Of a stretch of DNA of 64,000 bases, positions 11,505 to 22,399 are shown one piece after another (the stretch's first letter is position 1; every line of letters begins with the position of its first letter). The stretch covers positions 12,173,223-12,237,222 of the forward strand of contig NC_041012.1 in NCBI RefSeq assembly GCF_004193775.1. The letters run 5' to 3'. The notes below the pieces were generated by a model. That model did not search any database. It had not been told where the DNA came from and saw only the letters and a program-made list of their open reading frames with translations. Origin of the DNA: Glycine soja. Lineage: Eukaryota > Streptophyta > Magnoliopsida > Fabales > Fabaceae. The translations under genes were made by a program, and so were the position numbers.

Positions 11505-13191
11505 TGTCACAACCTACCCTTCGGTGGGAGGGCGACGCAAGACTCACGGGTGCGTCTTCCAAGAAAGGAAAATGCACGAAGTCTTCACCAACGTTTATTT
11601 GAGGAAAACGTCGAAAAAACCGAAAAAGATGTGGTCTATGAACTTTAAGTTTGAAAGGTTCGGGAGTTGTATTTACGCACGGGGAAGGTATTAGCACCTC
11701 ACGCGTCCGTCACAAGGGACGTCAGCCTTTAATCAAGTGTGCGAATATGACTTCAATTTATGTTATCTTCCCTTTTTTACGCTTTTTATGTCTTTTTATG
11801 CCTTTTATATATTTTTTTATCTTTTTGTGGTCGACAAGGGTGTTTTCCTTGCTCCTACGTATTCCTCAATTGTGGTAAGGAAATCAGACCTACGTAGTTC
11901 TTTGAGAACTAAACGTTGGTTAAATTGTTTTTATCCTTTTTTTGCAAGATATATTTTTATTGAATGAAAGGTCATTTAAGGCGTTGGACCATTAAACGAT
12001 CTTTCGATTCTTTTGAAAGGAGAGAAAACATTAAGACATTGGACCATTAATGATCCCTTGGTTTTTTGAAAGAGGTAACAAAGCTACGTGTTGATTTTAA
12101 GCTTTTTGAAATCCACGTCTAACCAATAAAAGCGAAAAAGACCATTTCAAGGCGTTGGACCTTTAAAAATGGTTTTTTTAGGTGATGACAAAAACTTGGT
12201 TTATGAATTGATTTTAGCCTTAATTTCACTTGGGTTATTTAGTAAATTCGATTAAGAAAGAAAAATCCCAAAGAAAAAACGTCCGATTGATTTTTTTGAT
12301 TATTTTACTAAAAGATATTTTTTTTATTATTATATTATTATTTTGCCTCTTTTTTTGTTTTAAACGTGGTTACGGCATAACCGAACGGTCGGTTTTCATT
12401 TTAACAGAAATTAAAAGATGTTACAATTCAAATGATCGGAGGAAATTGAATTTATTTTTTGATTAGGCGAGAAAATGACTTAAATAAATGACTAAAGCAC
12501 GTCAAAAGGGGTACGAAAAGTAAATAAAATGAAAATAAAAGCACGTGAAACAAGTGGGGACCACTAAGGGTACATAGAATGAATTGAAAAGTTTGATTTC
12601 GGGAACTTACCGGTTGAAGACCAAAGAACGATGAAGAACGGTGGAAAACCTTCGCAAAATCGCCCACAGAAACATCTCGGAAGCGTTACGGAAGTGCCTC
12701 GGCTTGGATTTTCTTCACGAAAACAATTTTTCTCACTAATTTTAAGTGATTCTCAAATACCAGGAGGGTTGAACATTTTTTTTCTGCCCTCCTTCCCCTA
12801 TTTATAGGGGAAAAGAGGGAGGTGGTTGCCACCCAGCTCGCTTAGGCGAGCTAGGTTGCTTTCACCAGAAGGCACCGCCTTCTGTTGGAAGATCCTGGAA
12901 GGTCCAAGTGGGCCTGATTGCTATTTGTACCCCCCTGTTTACTAAATACACCCCATCTGCCCTTTTTTACTGATTCTTTTTCTAGAACTTTATGAATTAC
13001 GTAACGATACTTGTTTTCTTTCCGTAATGTCACGAAACCTTACGGATTACGCAATCATCCCTTCTTTGGCTTCCGGAATGTTACGGAACTTTACGAATTG
13101 CCTAACGATGGGTGTCAAGTACCTCAAAGTGGTCAAGCAAGGGTCGCATCCCAACAAACAGATGGTCCCTGGACGAAATTAGGGTATGACA
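11505..13191 (-). mobile_element. LTR of a Tat/Ogre-like gypsy element in opposite orientation (about 1.69 kb)
   Basis: On the minus strand this begins TGTCATACCCTAATTTCGTC and ends in GTTGTGACA, so it has TG...CA ends and near-inverted terminal words. Immediately upstream on the minus strand (13192-13214) is a purine tract, AAGACAAGAAAAGAGGGGCA, as expected for a polypurine tract before a 3' LTR. It is far longer than, and unrelated to, the surrounding Diaspora-like LTR. Only one LTR and some adjacent internal sequence remain. Tat/Ogre membership is inferred from the large LTR and the tandem repeats next to the PPT. Confidence 0.65.
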
Positions 13192-13214
13192 ATTGCCCCT
13201 CTTTTCTTGTCTTT
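13192..13214 (-). other. Polypurine tract of the Tat/Ogre-like segment
   Basis: The minus strand reads AAAGACAAGAAAAGAGGGGC directly before the LTR start TGTCATACCC. It fixes the orientation of the 11505-14072 segment as minus. Confidence 0.6.
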
Positions 13215-13386
13215 TATTGGAGATAAAAGGGAAGTAAATATAAGACACTAATTTCATTCGAGTGAAACACCATTCGGCCGGTCAATCTCCCCGCCAGCGG
13301 AACCTGCAAAAATTTTGAAAATGATCAGCACCGAACGGCCAACATCATCCTGATACTGCCGAATTCGTTTCTCTTGGTTGACACAA

Positions 13387-14072
13387 GGCGCAGAATGACC
13401 ATAATTTGTCTCTGCGTGCCATCGGACACGATCGGGCCTGGATGGAAAGGCGCAGAATGACCATAATTTGTCTTTGCGTGCCATCGGACACGATCGCCTC
13501 AGGATGGCGAAAAGGTGTGTAGAATGACCATAATTTGTCTCTGCGCGTTTATCACTCGACTTGCTGATCCTGAATGACAAAGGGCGCAGAATGACCATAA
13601 TTTGTCTCTACGCGTTTATCACTCGACTCGCTGCTCCTGAATGACAAAGGGCGCAAAATGACCATAATTTGTCTCTACGCATTTTTCACTCGACTCGCTA
13701 CTCCTGAATGACAAAGGGCGCAGAATGACCATAATTTGTCTCTGTGCGTTTATCACTCGACTCGATGCTCCTGAATGAAAAAGGGCTCAGAATGACCATA
13801 ATTTGTCTCTGCGCGTTTATCACTCGACTTGCTGCTCCTGAATGACAAAGGGCGCAAAATGACCATAATTTGTCTGTGCACGTTTATCAGGCATCGAGTC
13901 TTACAGATAGCAAAAGCGTGCGAATGACCATAATTTGTCTCCGCATGTCATCGGGCACGATCGCCTCTGGATGACAAAAGGGCGCAGAATGACCATAATT
14001 TGTCTCTGCGTGCCATCAGACACGATCGAGCCTGGATGGAAAGGTGCTGAATGACCATAATTTGTCTCTGCG
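13387..14072. repeat. Minisatellite, 11 copies of a roughly 63-70-bp unit
   Basis: The core GAATGACCATAATTTGTCT occurs eleven times, mostly at a spacing of 63-70 bp, each usually preceded by GGCGCA and followed by CTGCG. Two unit types alternate in blocks: one with GTGCCATCGGACACGATCG after the core (first two and last copies), another with GTTTATCACTCGACT (middle copies). The right end of the array is the exact junction to RNase H coding sequence of the other element. Open frames here are by-products of the repeat. Confidence 0.9.
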
Positions 14073-14874
14073 GTGCAAAAAGGCTTTTGATTGCCTCAAG
14101 CGTGCGTTGACTACCACCCCTATCATTTTGGCACCTAATTGGACAACCCCATTTGAGCTGATGTGCGACGCATCCAATTATGCATTGGGGGTTGTCCTTG
14201 CTCAAAAGATTGACAAGCTGCCTCGGGTGATCTACTACACTTCCAGAACTTTGGATGCTGCCTAAGAAAATTACACTACCACAGAGAAGGGGCTATTAGC
14301 GATAGTTTTTGCTCTTGAGAAATTTCATTCATATTTGCTTGGTACTCGTGTTATTGTTTATACTAACCATGCAGCTCTAAAGTACCTATTGAAGAAGGCT
14401 GAATCGAAGCCTAGATTGATCAGGTGGATGGTTTGGATCCAAGAGTTTGATTTGGAGATCCGTGATCGGAGCGGTGCACAGAACCTCATGGCTGACCACC
14501 TGAGTAGGATTGAGCGTGCATCTGAGGACTCACCTATTCGGGATGATTTTCCGAATGAACATTTGTACATTCTGTATAAGATCTCTAATTCCTTCCTCAC
14601 TCCTTGGTTTGCTAATATTGTGAATTATTTGGTTGCTTTTGTTTTTCCTCCCGTAGCATCTAAAGCTCAAATTGATAAAATTAAAAGCGATGCTAAGCAT
14701 TATATTTGGGATGACCCCTATTTGTGGAAGTTGTGCAGTGACCGGGTTATTAGGAGATGCATTCCCGACCATGAGATTGACTCAGTCCTGCAATTCTGTC
14801 ATTCTTCCGCACCAGGTGGTCATCTTGGCATACAGAGGACAGCTTGCAAGGTGCTTGACTGCAGTTTCTATTGA
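14073..14874 (+). pseudogene. Gypsy pol relic: end of RT, RNase H, integrase zinc-binding region
   Basis: Translation gives the RT/RNase H junction [17 protein letters not shown], the RNase H first-aspartate block [18 protein letters not shown], then [17 protein letters not shown] and [19 protein letters not shown]. In the relative at 42544-43818 the last block has a TDH where this copy has TNH, so a conserved RNase H acidic residue is lost here. [12 protein letters not shown] is the start of the HHCC integrase zinc finger. Stops: TAA at 14263-14265 (CAA in the relative) and TGA at 14872-14874 (TGG in the relative). The left end is a non-homologous junction to the minisatellite. Confidence 0.9.
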
Positions 14875-15908
14875 TCCACCATCTTCAAGGATGCGTGGAG
14901 AATCTGTAGGACTTGTGAGCCTTGTCAGAGAGCAGGCAGCTCACTTTCATGGAGACAATAAATGCCTCAACAACCCATGTTGTTATGTGAGGTGTTTGAT
15001 GTTTGGGGTATAGACTTTATGGGGCCTTTCCTTGTCTCTTTTGGTTTTGTTTATATTCTCCTTGCTGTTGATTATGTTTTAAAATGGGTGGAAGCCAAAG
15101 CCACCAGAACTAACGATGCTAAGTTTGTTGTGGATTTTGTTAGATCTAATCTGTTTTGCAGGTTTGGAGTCCCTAGAGCCATCGTTAGTGATCAAGGCAT
15201 CCATTTTTGTAACAGATCCACGTATGCCTTGCTCAAAAAGTATGGGGTCGTGCACATAATTTCCACACCTTATCACCCCCAAACTAATGGGCAGGCTGAG
15301 ATTTCAAACAGGGAGATAAAAAGGATCTTGGGGAAGATTGTGCAGCTGAACAGAAAGGATTGGACCACCAGGCTGGATGATGCTCTTTGGGCGCATAGGA
15401 CTTCCTACAAAGCACCCATAGGAATGTCTCCTTATCGGGTTATCTTTGGCAAGGCATGCCATCTTCCTGTAGAGATAGAGCACAGAGCCTACTGGGCTGT
15501 AAAGACCTGCAACTTCTCTATTGATCAGGCTGGAGAGGAAAGGAAGTTGCAACTAAGTGAGCTAGATGAGATCCGTTTAGAAGCCTATGAGAATTCCAAA
15601 TTCTACAAGGAGAAGACCAAGAAGTTCCATGACAGCTTGATAGCTAAGAAGGACTAGTTGGACAGAAAGTTTTATTGTATAACTCTAGGCTCGGACTCAT
15701 GAGTGGTAAGTTGAGGTCAAAGTGGATTGATCCTTTTGTGGTGACTAATGTTTTTCCTTATGCTACAATTGAGATCAAAAGTGAATCCACAGATAAGAGC
15801 TTCAAGGTCAATGGACAATGGCTGAAACCATTCCTCATAAATCCCTCCTTAGTGGATGTAGTGGTGGAGGAGACCTCCTTACTTCATCCTACTTCTCTTC
15901 CGCCATGA
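14875..15908 (+). pseudogene. Gypsy integrase relic
   Basis: This is the catalytic core of a DD35E integrase. The first Asp lies in [10 protein letters not shown], the second in [10 protein letters not shown], and the Glu in [37 protein letters not shown] follows. A C-terminal part at 15675-15908 continues with [20 protein letters not shown]. The frame is broken by TAA at 14959-14961 (CAA in the relative at 42327), and by a short deletion with frameshift plus TAG near 15655. The core alone is open for 231 codons (14962-15657). It is closely similar to the integrase at 41377-42327. Confidence 0.92.
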
Positions 15909-17294
15909 CTTAGGGAGTTTTCTTTTTCTGTCTCCTTCTTTACTTTTATTGCACTTGTCCAAATTTATTGATTGTTCTGATTGCTCTTGATCTTATGATT
16001 GTACTACATTGAGGACAATGTGTTGTTTAAGTGTGGGGGGGGGGGGGGGAGATTGTTCTTTGTTTGGGGTTTTCTAGGTTAATTTTGTTATTTTGGTTTT
16101 ATGTTTTTGTGTACAACATTGCATGTTTCTCTTTGAATTCTAGGTTATGTACAGGTAATGGGTAATTGTTTTTGAAATAGGAGTTTCTTGGCATTATGTG
16201 AATTGAAATCCTTGTTTTTCTCTACATGTCAAGCTATTTTTGAAAGGTCGAATTGAAAGTGATAGATTTACCCTTGGTGATATTTTGAGCCATCATCATC
16301 TATTTTATTTGGTGTGTTTTGCCCCATTGATTGCTTGCACAATAGCCTTGGCTTGACTTTTGTTGATACTTCTTGCTTCACATGCATGTTGGGATATGAT
16401 TTAGGCATTTTGTTCTTATAAGCCTCTAGCCAAATAAGCCTACCTTGAATTAATTCCTTTGATAGCCCCTTTGAGCCTATGTTCCCCTTTCTTTGTTTTG
16501 AAGCTCATTACAAGCCTTAAGTGAAAAACTGTTTCATTGGATGATATGTTTTTGTTGGCCATGCTTGATGATGTATTTTGGCCATGCTTGATGTATATAG
16601 ATATATTGCCTAATTGTTGCTTTATTTTTCAAATATTCAAAATGCTTTTAAATTTTCATTTTCTGTTTAAAAGAAAAACAAAAGAGAAAAATAGAAAAAG
16701 AGTGAAGTTGAATAAATGAGGTCTTGTTTTGAGGACTTGGACTGGTTTGAAGACTTGGTTGATTTTGTTGATATTAGAGGTTTTGGGTTTACTACTTTTG
16801 CTTAATTTCCACTTATTTCCCATTGCTCCTCTATTCCTTTAGGTTTTAGCTAACTTATCCCATACTTTCCTCTACCTTGTCCCTGGCCCTATTACAACCT
16901 TAAAAGACCTTTTGATCCTCATGTGTATGTGTTTGTCAAGTTTGGTTGTCAATTTTAGAGTTTTGCCAAGTCTATGTGGTGTTTGTTTTCATGGGTGCTC
17001 TGAGAGTAAACAGTAGCCTAAACACTTGAGAGATAGAGTGCAGATCTTGTGAGGCTTTATCACTTTTCATTCAATTCTTGAGCTGATTGGCTACCTTGCC
17101 ATGTTTAAGGTGCTTGGATGATTTTCATGACTGTCTTGATTCTTTAACTCTTTACGTGTTGGATGTTGCCCATTCCTTTCATTCCTTGGGATTCATTGAG
17201 AAATATATAAATGTTTTTGTGTTTGTTTTTCTCCCTTTAATGTCTCTGGATTTGTTCCTTGCTCTGCTTTTTGATTTTGCCCAGGAGTGCAAAA
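15909..17294 (+). other. Non-coding 3' internal region of the Diaspora-like element
   Basis: There is 1.4 kb between integrase and the PPT with no env-like frame; the longest frames lack recognisable motifs. It contains a G-run of about 15 at 16034-16049 following GAGGACAATGTGTTGTTTAAGTGT. The same arrangement occurs on the minus strand in the second copy (41236-41250), so the G-run is a feature of the family and could be a second polypurine tract. Confidence 0.6.
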
Positions 17295-17313
17295 GGCTAA
17301 GTGTGGGGGAATT
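17295..17313 (+). other. Polypurine tract
   Basis: GGCTAAGTGTGGGGGAATT immediately precedes the right LTR start TGATGTGTC, matching the equivalent tract of the second copy (minus strand, 39828-39845). Confidence 0.7.
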
Positions 17314-18398
17314 TGATGTGTCATTATTTTCTCCTATTTCTTAACCCTTTTTGTCACCATTTTAATTACTGATTAGCCTTAATTGTCAAATTAATTATGC
17401 AGTTTTATCATTTGGGCCTACTTGACTAATTTTGTGTTTTTAATTTAATTTCAAGAGAATTATAAGCAATTGGGCTTGGATCCAAAATTGGGCTGAACCA
17501 GCTTGGACTTGAAGAGAGCAGACAACTTTATTTTAATTCGTTCAATTTTATTTTATTTCGTCCAGTTTTATTTTATTTCATTTTTGGGCTTGGACTTAAA
17601 ACAAATTTGTAAGCTTTAGGGTTGAGGATCTATATAACAACACCAAGGTTTTAGTAGAAGGAGACGGTTAACAGAGGAGAGAAAATTTTAGGGTTTTGCA
17701 TTTTTCAGTTTCGTGTTACTGTTCACGTAGCAATCATAATTTCATTTTTTACTTCAAATTGCAATTTCGTTTTCTACTTCTGCCTTTGAATTCGTTTTCA
17801 TTTCTGCTGATTAATGGAAGGCTGAGTTTCCAGTGTTGTTTTCTCTTGAGGATCAAGCACAACTCTCTTTGAGGTTTTGTTATTACTATTGAATTCTGAT
17901 CAGTTTTTCCCCTTCACCAATTGCTCTGTATTTGTTGCTATTAATTCATGCATGCTTAATGCTTGATTAATTGTCTCTGTGCTTAATTTACGTTCATGCT
18001 TAATGATCAGTTTCGTTCATGCTTAATGGACATGTGAGAGGGATTAATTGGTGTATGTGTTACTTAATCACATAATGACAGTCTTATGTTAATTTTCGCT
18101 TAGCCAATTAATTTTGGGTTGGATTAAGTGGTTAAACTGATTAGGGATAAATTCTCGTAACCTAGGATAAGAGACTCTTTTGAATCAAGGGAAAATAACA
18201 GGTTTTAATTCTGTTATTTTCTTATTCAAGTTTGCTTGCTGTTTAAATTACAAGAACAAACAAACCCCCCCTCGTTACTACTTGATTAACATATGTTATG
18301 AACGTTTGGTTGATCATTGCTCACTGAGAGACGACCTAGGATCACTTCCTAGATACTTCATTTTTAATGTTTATTTGATTCAGGTACGACCTCGATCA
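17314..18398 (+). repeat. Right (3') LTR of the chimeric gypsy element, 1085 bp
   Basis: Runs from TGATGTGTCATTATTTTC to GTACGACCTCGATCA. It shares its first part with 10715-11504 and, more distantly, its whole length with the LTRs of the 38711-49010 element in opposite orientation. TATA-like box CTATATAA at 17630-17637. Followed by the CTGAG duplication. Confidence 0.88.
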
Positions 18399-18403
18399 CT
18401 GAG
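18399..18403. repeat. Target site duplication CTGAG (right copy)
   Basis: Partner of 10710-10714. Confidence 0.85.
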
Positions 18404-19776
18404 GCAAGGATGGTTCATCCAATGATCATGAGATCGTTGATTGAGCACTTGTAGTTTATAGTATTTTTCTATTCTTTTTTGCTTGATTGATATATATTTG
18501 ATCCTTTATTTTCTCACTTTAACTTAGTTTTGGCCTTTGGCAAATGATTGAGTTTAATTGATAATTGTGGTTTATTTTTGGATTTTTGTGCTTACTTGAC
18601 CTATCTTTCTTGAGTAGGGCCTATAAGACACTACAAAACTCCAAATGTACATGTGAGTAGTCCCTGGAAAACTAAGAAAAAGATATTCAATGTTGTCACA
18701 AATAAGCTTGGGCCAATTTTGTCATTTCAAGGATCAAATTGAGCTTAAAAGTCAAAACCTATGTCTTGAATAATTGGGCTACGAATTTGGGCTTTGTTTT
18801 GTATAATTAGTTTAATTAGACAGAGTAGATGAGACTAATCAAGGCTCATCCCTTCCTTCTGAGTAGTACTATATATTAGTGGAAGTTAGTTAGTTACTTC
18901 ATTTTGTAAAAAGCATATTTAATTACTTGTTGTGCAAGTTTTATGATAAAACTCTTTTCTCTCTTTTTTTCTTAATTGTTTTTCATTCTTCTTCCTCTTT
19001 TCACTTCTATTCTTCCTTTCTCTTGCACAAATTTTGTGACTTTTGCATTGGTGATGATCATGGAAAGCTAAACACTTAATCAATCCAAGGATTCACTCTA
19101 AGCAAGACTGAATTTGAGTTCTGGTTTAGTATTTCTAATCTTTCTGGATGTTCATCTTTTTCTATAATCCTATTTTCGATTTTCATGATTATGATTATGC
19201 TTAGGATTGAAAATGGATTATGTTATGGATTTATTTCCTAATTTTGAAATTTCATCATAGATTATTTGAATGATTTTCCAACCTAATTTACAATCTCAAA
19301 CAATTTAGGGGTTGATTCGATTGAACTATCTCTAATGCATTTAACTAAACTTTCACACTCTAAACACCATTCGTAATAACTGTGATAATTAGATTTGCAT
19401 TGATTTTGTGAATTGGATTGATGCTATTAAACTTGATTCATATTCTGTTTTTGTTTTGTTATGTTTTTTATATTTGTTTTATGTTTTTGCATCCCTTTAC
19501 ATTTGCCTACAAACTATTCATTGAAATTCTCTCGGCTGTTTATAAGTGAATTGAGGTATGAACCAAATTAAATTGTATTTTTGAGTCGACCTAAGTTAGT
19601 CCTGTATTGCAGAATCTCCCAGCTTTATTTATTTATGGAACGATTCGACAATCATTATCAATCGTCCAAACCTAATAATCTCCTATTTTTGTTATGATAA
19701 CAAGTCTTATAAATTTTGATCATAGAAAAACATAATCATGATGAGATATAAGATGAAGTGCATGATTATGAATTTT
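18404..19776. other. AT-rich stretch, no gene recognised
   Basis: No frame with recognisable similarity. The texture (a TATATATTAG box near 18871, pyrimidine-rich 18953-19022, many short ATTGG/GATTG words) is reminiscent of a decayed LTR, but no terminal repeats, PBS or target duplication could be matched. Confidence 0.35.
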
Positions 19777-20070
19777 CACTACTAGAAAATAGACTTTTAA
19801 CATCGATTTTAAAGACTTTCAACATCGGTTATGAATCAATGTTAAAATTACTGTCGTTAAAAGTATCAATTTTAACCTCGATTATGAAAACTGATGTTGA
19901 AATCCACTATACAACATTGGTTCTTCCAAAAACCGATGTCATATAGTAAGAAATATACAAAAAAATTAAAAACAAAAACATTGGTTTTGTCAAAACTGAT
20001 GTTGTTTTTGCACCATACAACATTCGTTTGTGTATACAACATTGGTTTTGGCAGAACCGATGTTGTTTTT
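19777..20070. repeat. CACTA left terminal and subterminal repeat region
   Basis: Terminal CACTACTAG followed by about ten copies of an AACATCGGTTTTG-like word in direct and inverted orientation; in CACTA elements such words are transposase-binding sites. Ends near 20070, where ordinary AT-rich DNA begins. Confidence 0.7.
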
Positions 20071-21206
20071 GCATTTCTTTTTTAATATTTTGTCTATTTT
20101 GTTAATATTACTCAAACCTGCAAACTAAAAACAACCAATCCAGGCAATATTCAGGCACTAACTAGATAGTTAAAATATTATATTTAAATTGTTATTGAAT
20201 AATTACTATGAAATAAAAGAAATACTGAAAGTAATAAAATAATAATCTTAATATATAAAATCACCTATAACCTAAGCTAATTAAACATAACTCTACAATT
20301 GTAAAATTTCTTAAATACCTAGTGCTTCATTTTTAACTCATAGAAAATATCTTGCCCATTGAATGCAAATTGTCTCTATTCTCTCCGGTTCCAATGATTT
20401 TGGATCAATAAAATACTACATGATATAATAAAACATAACTTAATCAGTGTAAATAATAACAACTATAACAAATGAAATTTGTTTTCAAGTATGCAATTAT
20501 CATTTTTCAATTATCCTTGAAACCTCCTAGAACTATGGTTGACATTCAGTGCATGATGTAATAGTCACACTTAGTGCTTCCTTTTTGCTTATTACACTAA
20601 ATTCAATAATATATTCAAACTTATCCAAAAATTGGTATACACAATAACAAAATGTCATTTTTAAGAGATAAAACATTGTTTAAATGACTTTGGAATCCAT
20701 TTAGCAGCTGCCTTGGATTTACTTCCTTGATTATCGTTCAATCCCTTCAAAGTACTAGTTAAGAAAAACATGAATTCATATTGTACAATTAAAATATTGA
20801 TGTCAAATACAAATGATAAAGTAAATGTGTTACAAATTGTATCTGACATGTTAATAATTTCTTTCAAGTAGTTGTCAAATTTATTAAAATTAAAGAAAGA
20901 CAACACTAATAAGAGGAATTAATATCATTTTATTTTTATTAGACAAATCACAACTACAATACTATGTACGCACCAAAAAAGACAAATACAATAATAACAA
21001 ACTATTACTAATCCCGTACTTGCCATATGACATTTCTTTTTGTAATTATATATATAATGTAGGCACGCTACTTATCTATATGTATAATTCATAAAACTAA
21101 TACATGTTTGCAAGTGTTGTGCCCGTAACTGATGTGTCCACGCAAAAAGGAAAAAAAAAGATCTAAAATGTAAATAGCATAAGTAGTATAGTACTTTGAC
21201 TTTCTG

Positions 21207-21207
<1 letters not shown>

Positions 21208-21243
<36 letters not shown>
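21208..21243. repeat. (TA)n microsatellite
   Basis: About 17 uninterrupted AT/TA dinucleotides. The apparent minus-strand frame crossing it (poly Tyr-Ile) is a by-product. Confidence 0.95.
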
Positions 21244-21247
<4 letters not shown>

Positions 21248-21725
21248 CTGTATAAAAGCAAGTGTGAGGGGTGTGAATGAATTTCCAAGCATTGGTAATT
21301 AAGTATTCGTAACAAAAAAAAAGATTGTGTTTAGTAAGGCTCACCATTTGTGCATGTGTTTAATAATTATTGAAACATCAAGTTCTGCATTTATAATCTT
21401 GTTTACTATCTGGTGTGGACTGTGTGGTAATTTTATGGTTTTAATTTGGTCTTTGGGTTTGATGCGTAGACTATAAAGTGTGAGTTACACGGATGGTGTG
21501 GTACGAATGACTAGCAGTTTGAATTTTTTAAATATACAATAGAGGTTTGATCTTTTATTATGTAATAGATGACTTGTAGTTGTAGGTAGATGAGTACTTT
21601 TTTTTTCAAAAAATGAACAACCTACCCTACCTTATTTATTTTAACGGGTTAGCTATGCAAAAGAGTGAGTTACTCATAAAGAAAATTACTAGGTAGTCTT
21701 AAACTTTATACTATCAATCACTTTT

Positions 21726-21726
<1 letters not shown>

Positions 21727-21759
<33 letters not shown>
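21727..21759. repeat. (TA)n microsatellite
   Basis: Run of TA dinucleotides with one interruption (ATATAATATA) at its left end. Confidence 0.95.
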
Positions 21760-21762
<3 letters not shown>

Positions 21763-22399
21763 ATTTTTTAATTTTTAATTAGAGAATTAATAATACTTAA
21801 AGAAAAAGGACTCTATCATTAAATATTGTAGCGAAAGGTTACAAGACTAAAGCTCTTAGTTATTTATGTTTTAATTTTCGTACACATTTTAAACTGATAA
21901 ATATTAATTTCTAGAAATAAAAGGAATTCAAAGAAAGGAAGAAATTAAGTAAGATCAGAAGTTGTATTAGTTACTAGTAATGCCACTTTATTTTAAATAC
22001 CACCATAGCAAGAGTCATACTTTGCAGGCACTTTCATTACATCAACCGACTCAGTTTGGGATCCTCTCTGCATGTGTGTCAATTCACCATCTCATATCCA
22101 CGTCGTATAATTCTTCTTAATCCCATCACACATTAGATACTCTTGTATGTCGTCTAGTACTTGTCGTCTCTCATTCAAACAGCTTATACAAGGACAAAAA
22201 TATTTTTCAACCTCATTCGGTCGACTTCTTTCGGAGATGAATTCCAAGAACTCATGTGACTTTCATTCATTCAACTTCAATTCATCTAATTAATAACTCT
22301 GTGATACTCAGAAAGTTATTCTCTGCATGAAAACCTTACTTTTTTCATTAAAGGTGTGACTTTATCTCATTCAAGAAGACATTTTTTAACAGTACATTC

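Larger units (their letters stand above)
10715..18398 (+). mobile_element. Chimeric Ty3/gypsy retrotransposon, Athila/Diaspora type, with internal Tat/Ogre-like segment
   Basis: The element starts with TGATGTGTC at 10715 and ends with CTCGATCA at 18398. CTGAG occurs on both sides (10710-10714 and 18399-18403), a perfect 5-bp target duplication. The left LTR is cut at about 11504; the right LTR (17314-18398) is full length. The interior holds only the end of RT, RNase H and a broken integrase (14073-15908). The PBS, gag, protease and most of RT are missing, and 11505-14072 comes from an unrelated element in the opposite orientation. Comparison with the fuller relative at 38711-49010 sets the lineage. 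Lack of any env-like frame between integrase and the right LTR fits the env-less Diaspora group; that family name is inferred. Confidence 0.85.
20071..22394. other. AT-rich element interior, no gene recognised
   Basis: No protein similarity in any frame. Contains the TA microsatellites at 21208-21243 and 21727-21759. Confidence 0.45.

Noticed and set aside
13254..13598. 114-codon minus-strand open frame with repeated ETNYGHS/DKLWSF words
   Set aside because: It is the translation of the minisatellite; the units are not multiples of three throughout and other frames are equally open.
13387..14072. Regular repeats that could suggest a CRISPR array
   Set aside because: The spacer positions are themselves repeated and the setting is a plant retroelement; this is a minisatellite.
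18404..19776. Possible decayed LTR or TRIM element
   Set aside because: No paired terminal repeat, PBS, PPT or target duplication could be found.
21089..21292. Minus-strand frame with a Tyr-Ile run
   Set aside because: Produced by the (TA)n microsatellite.
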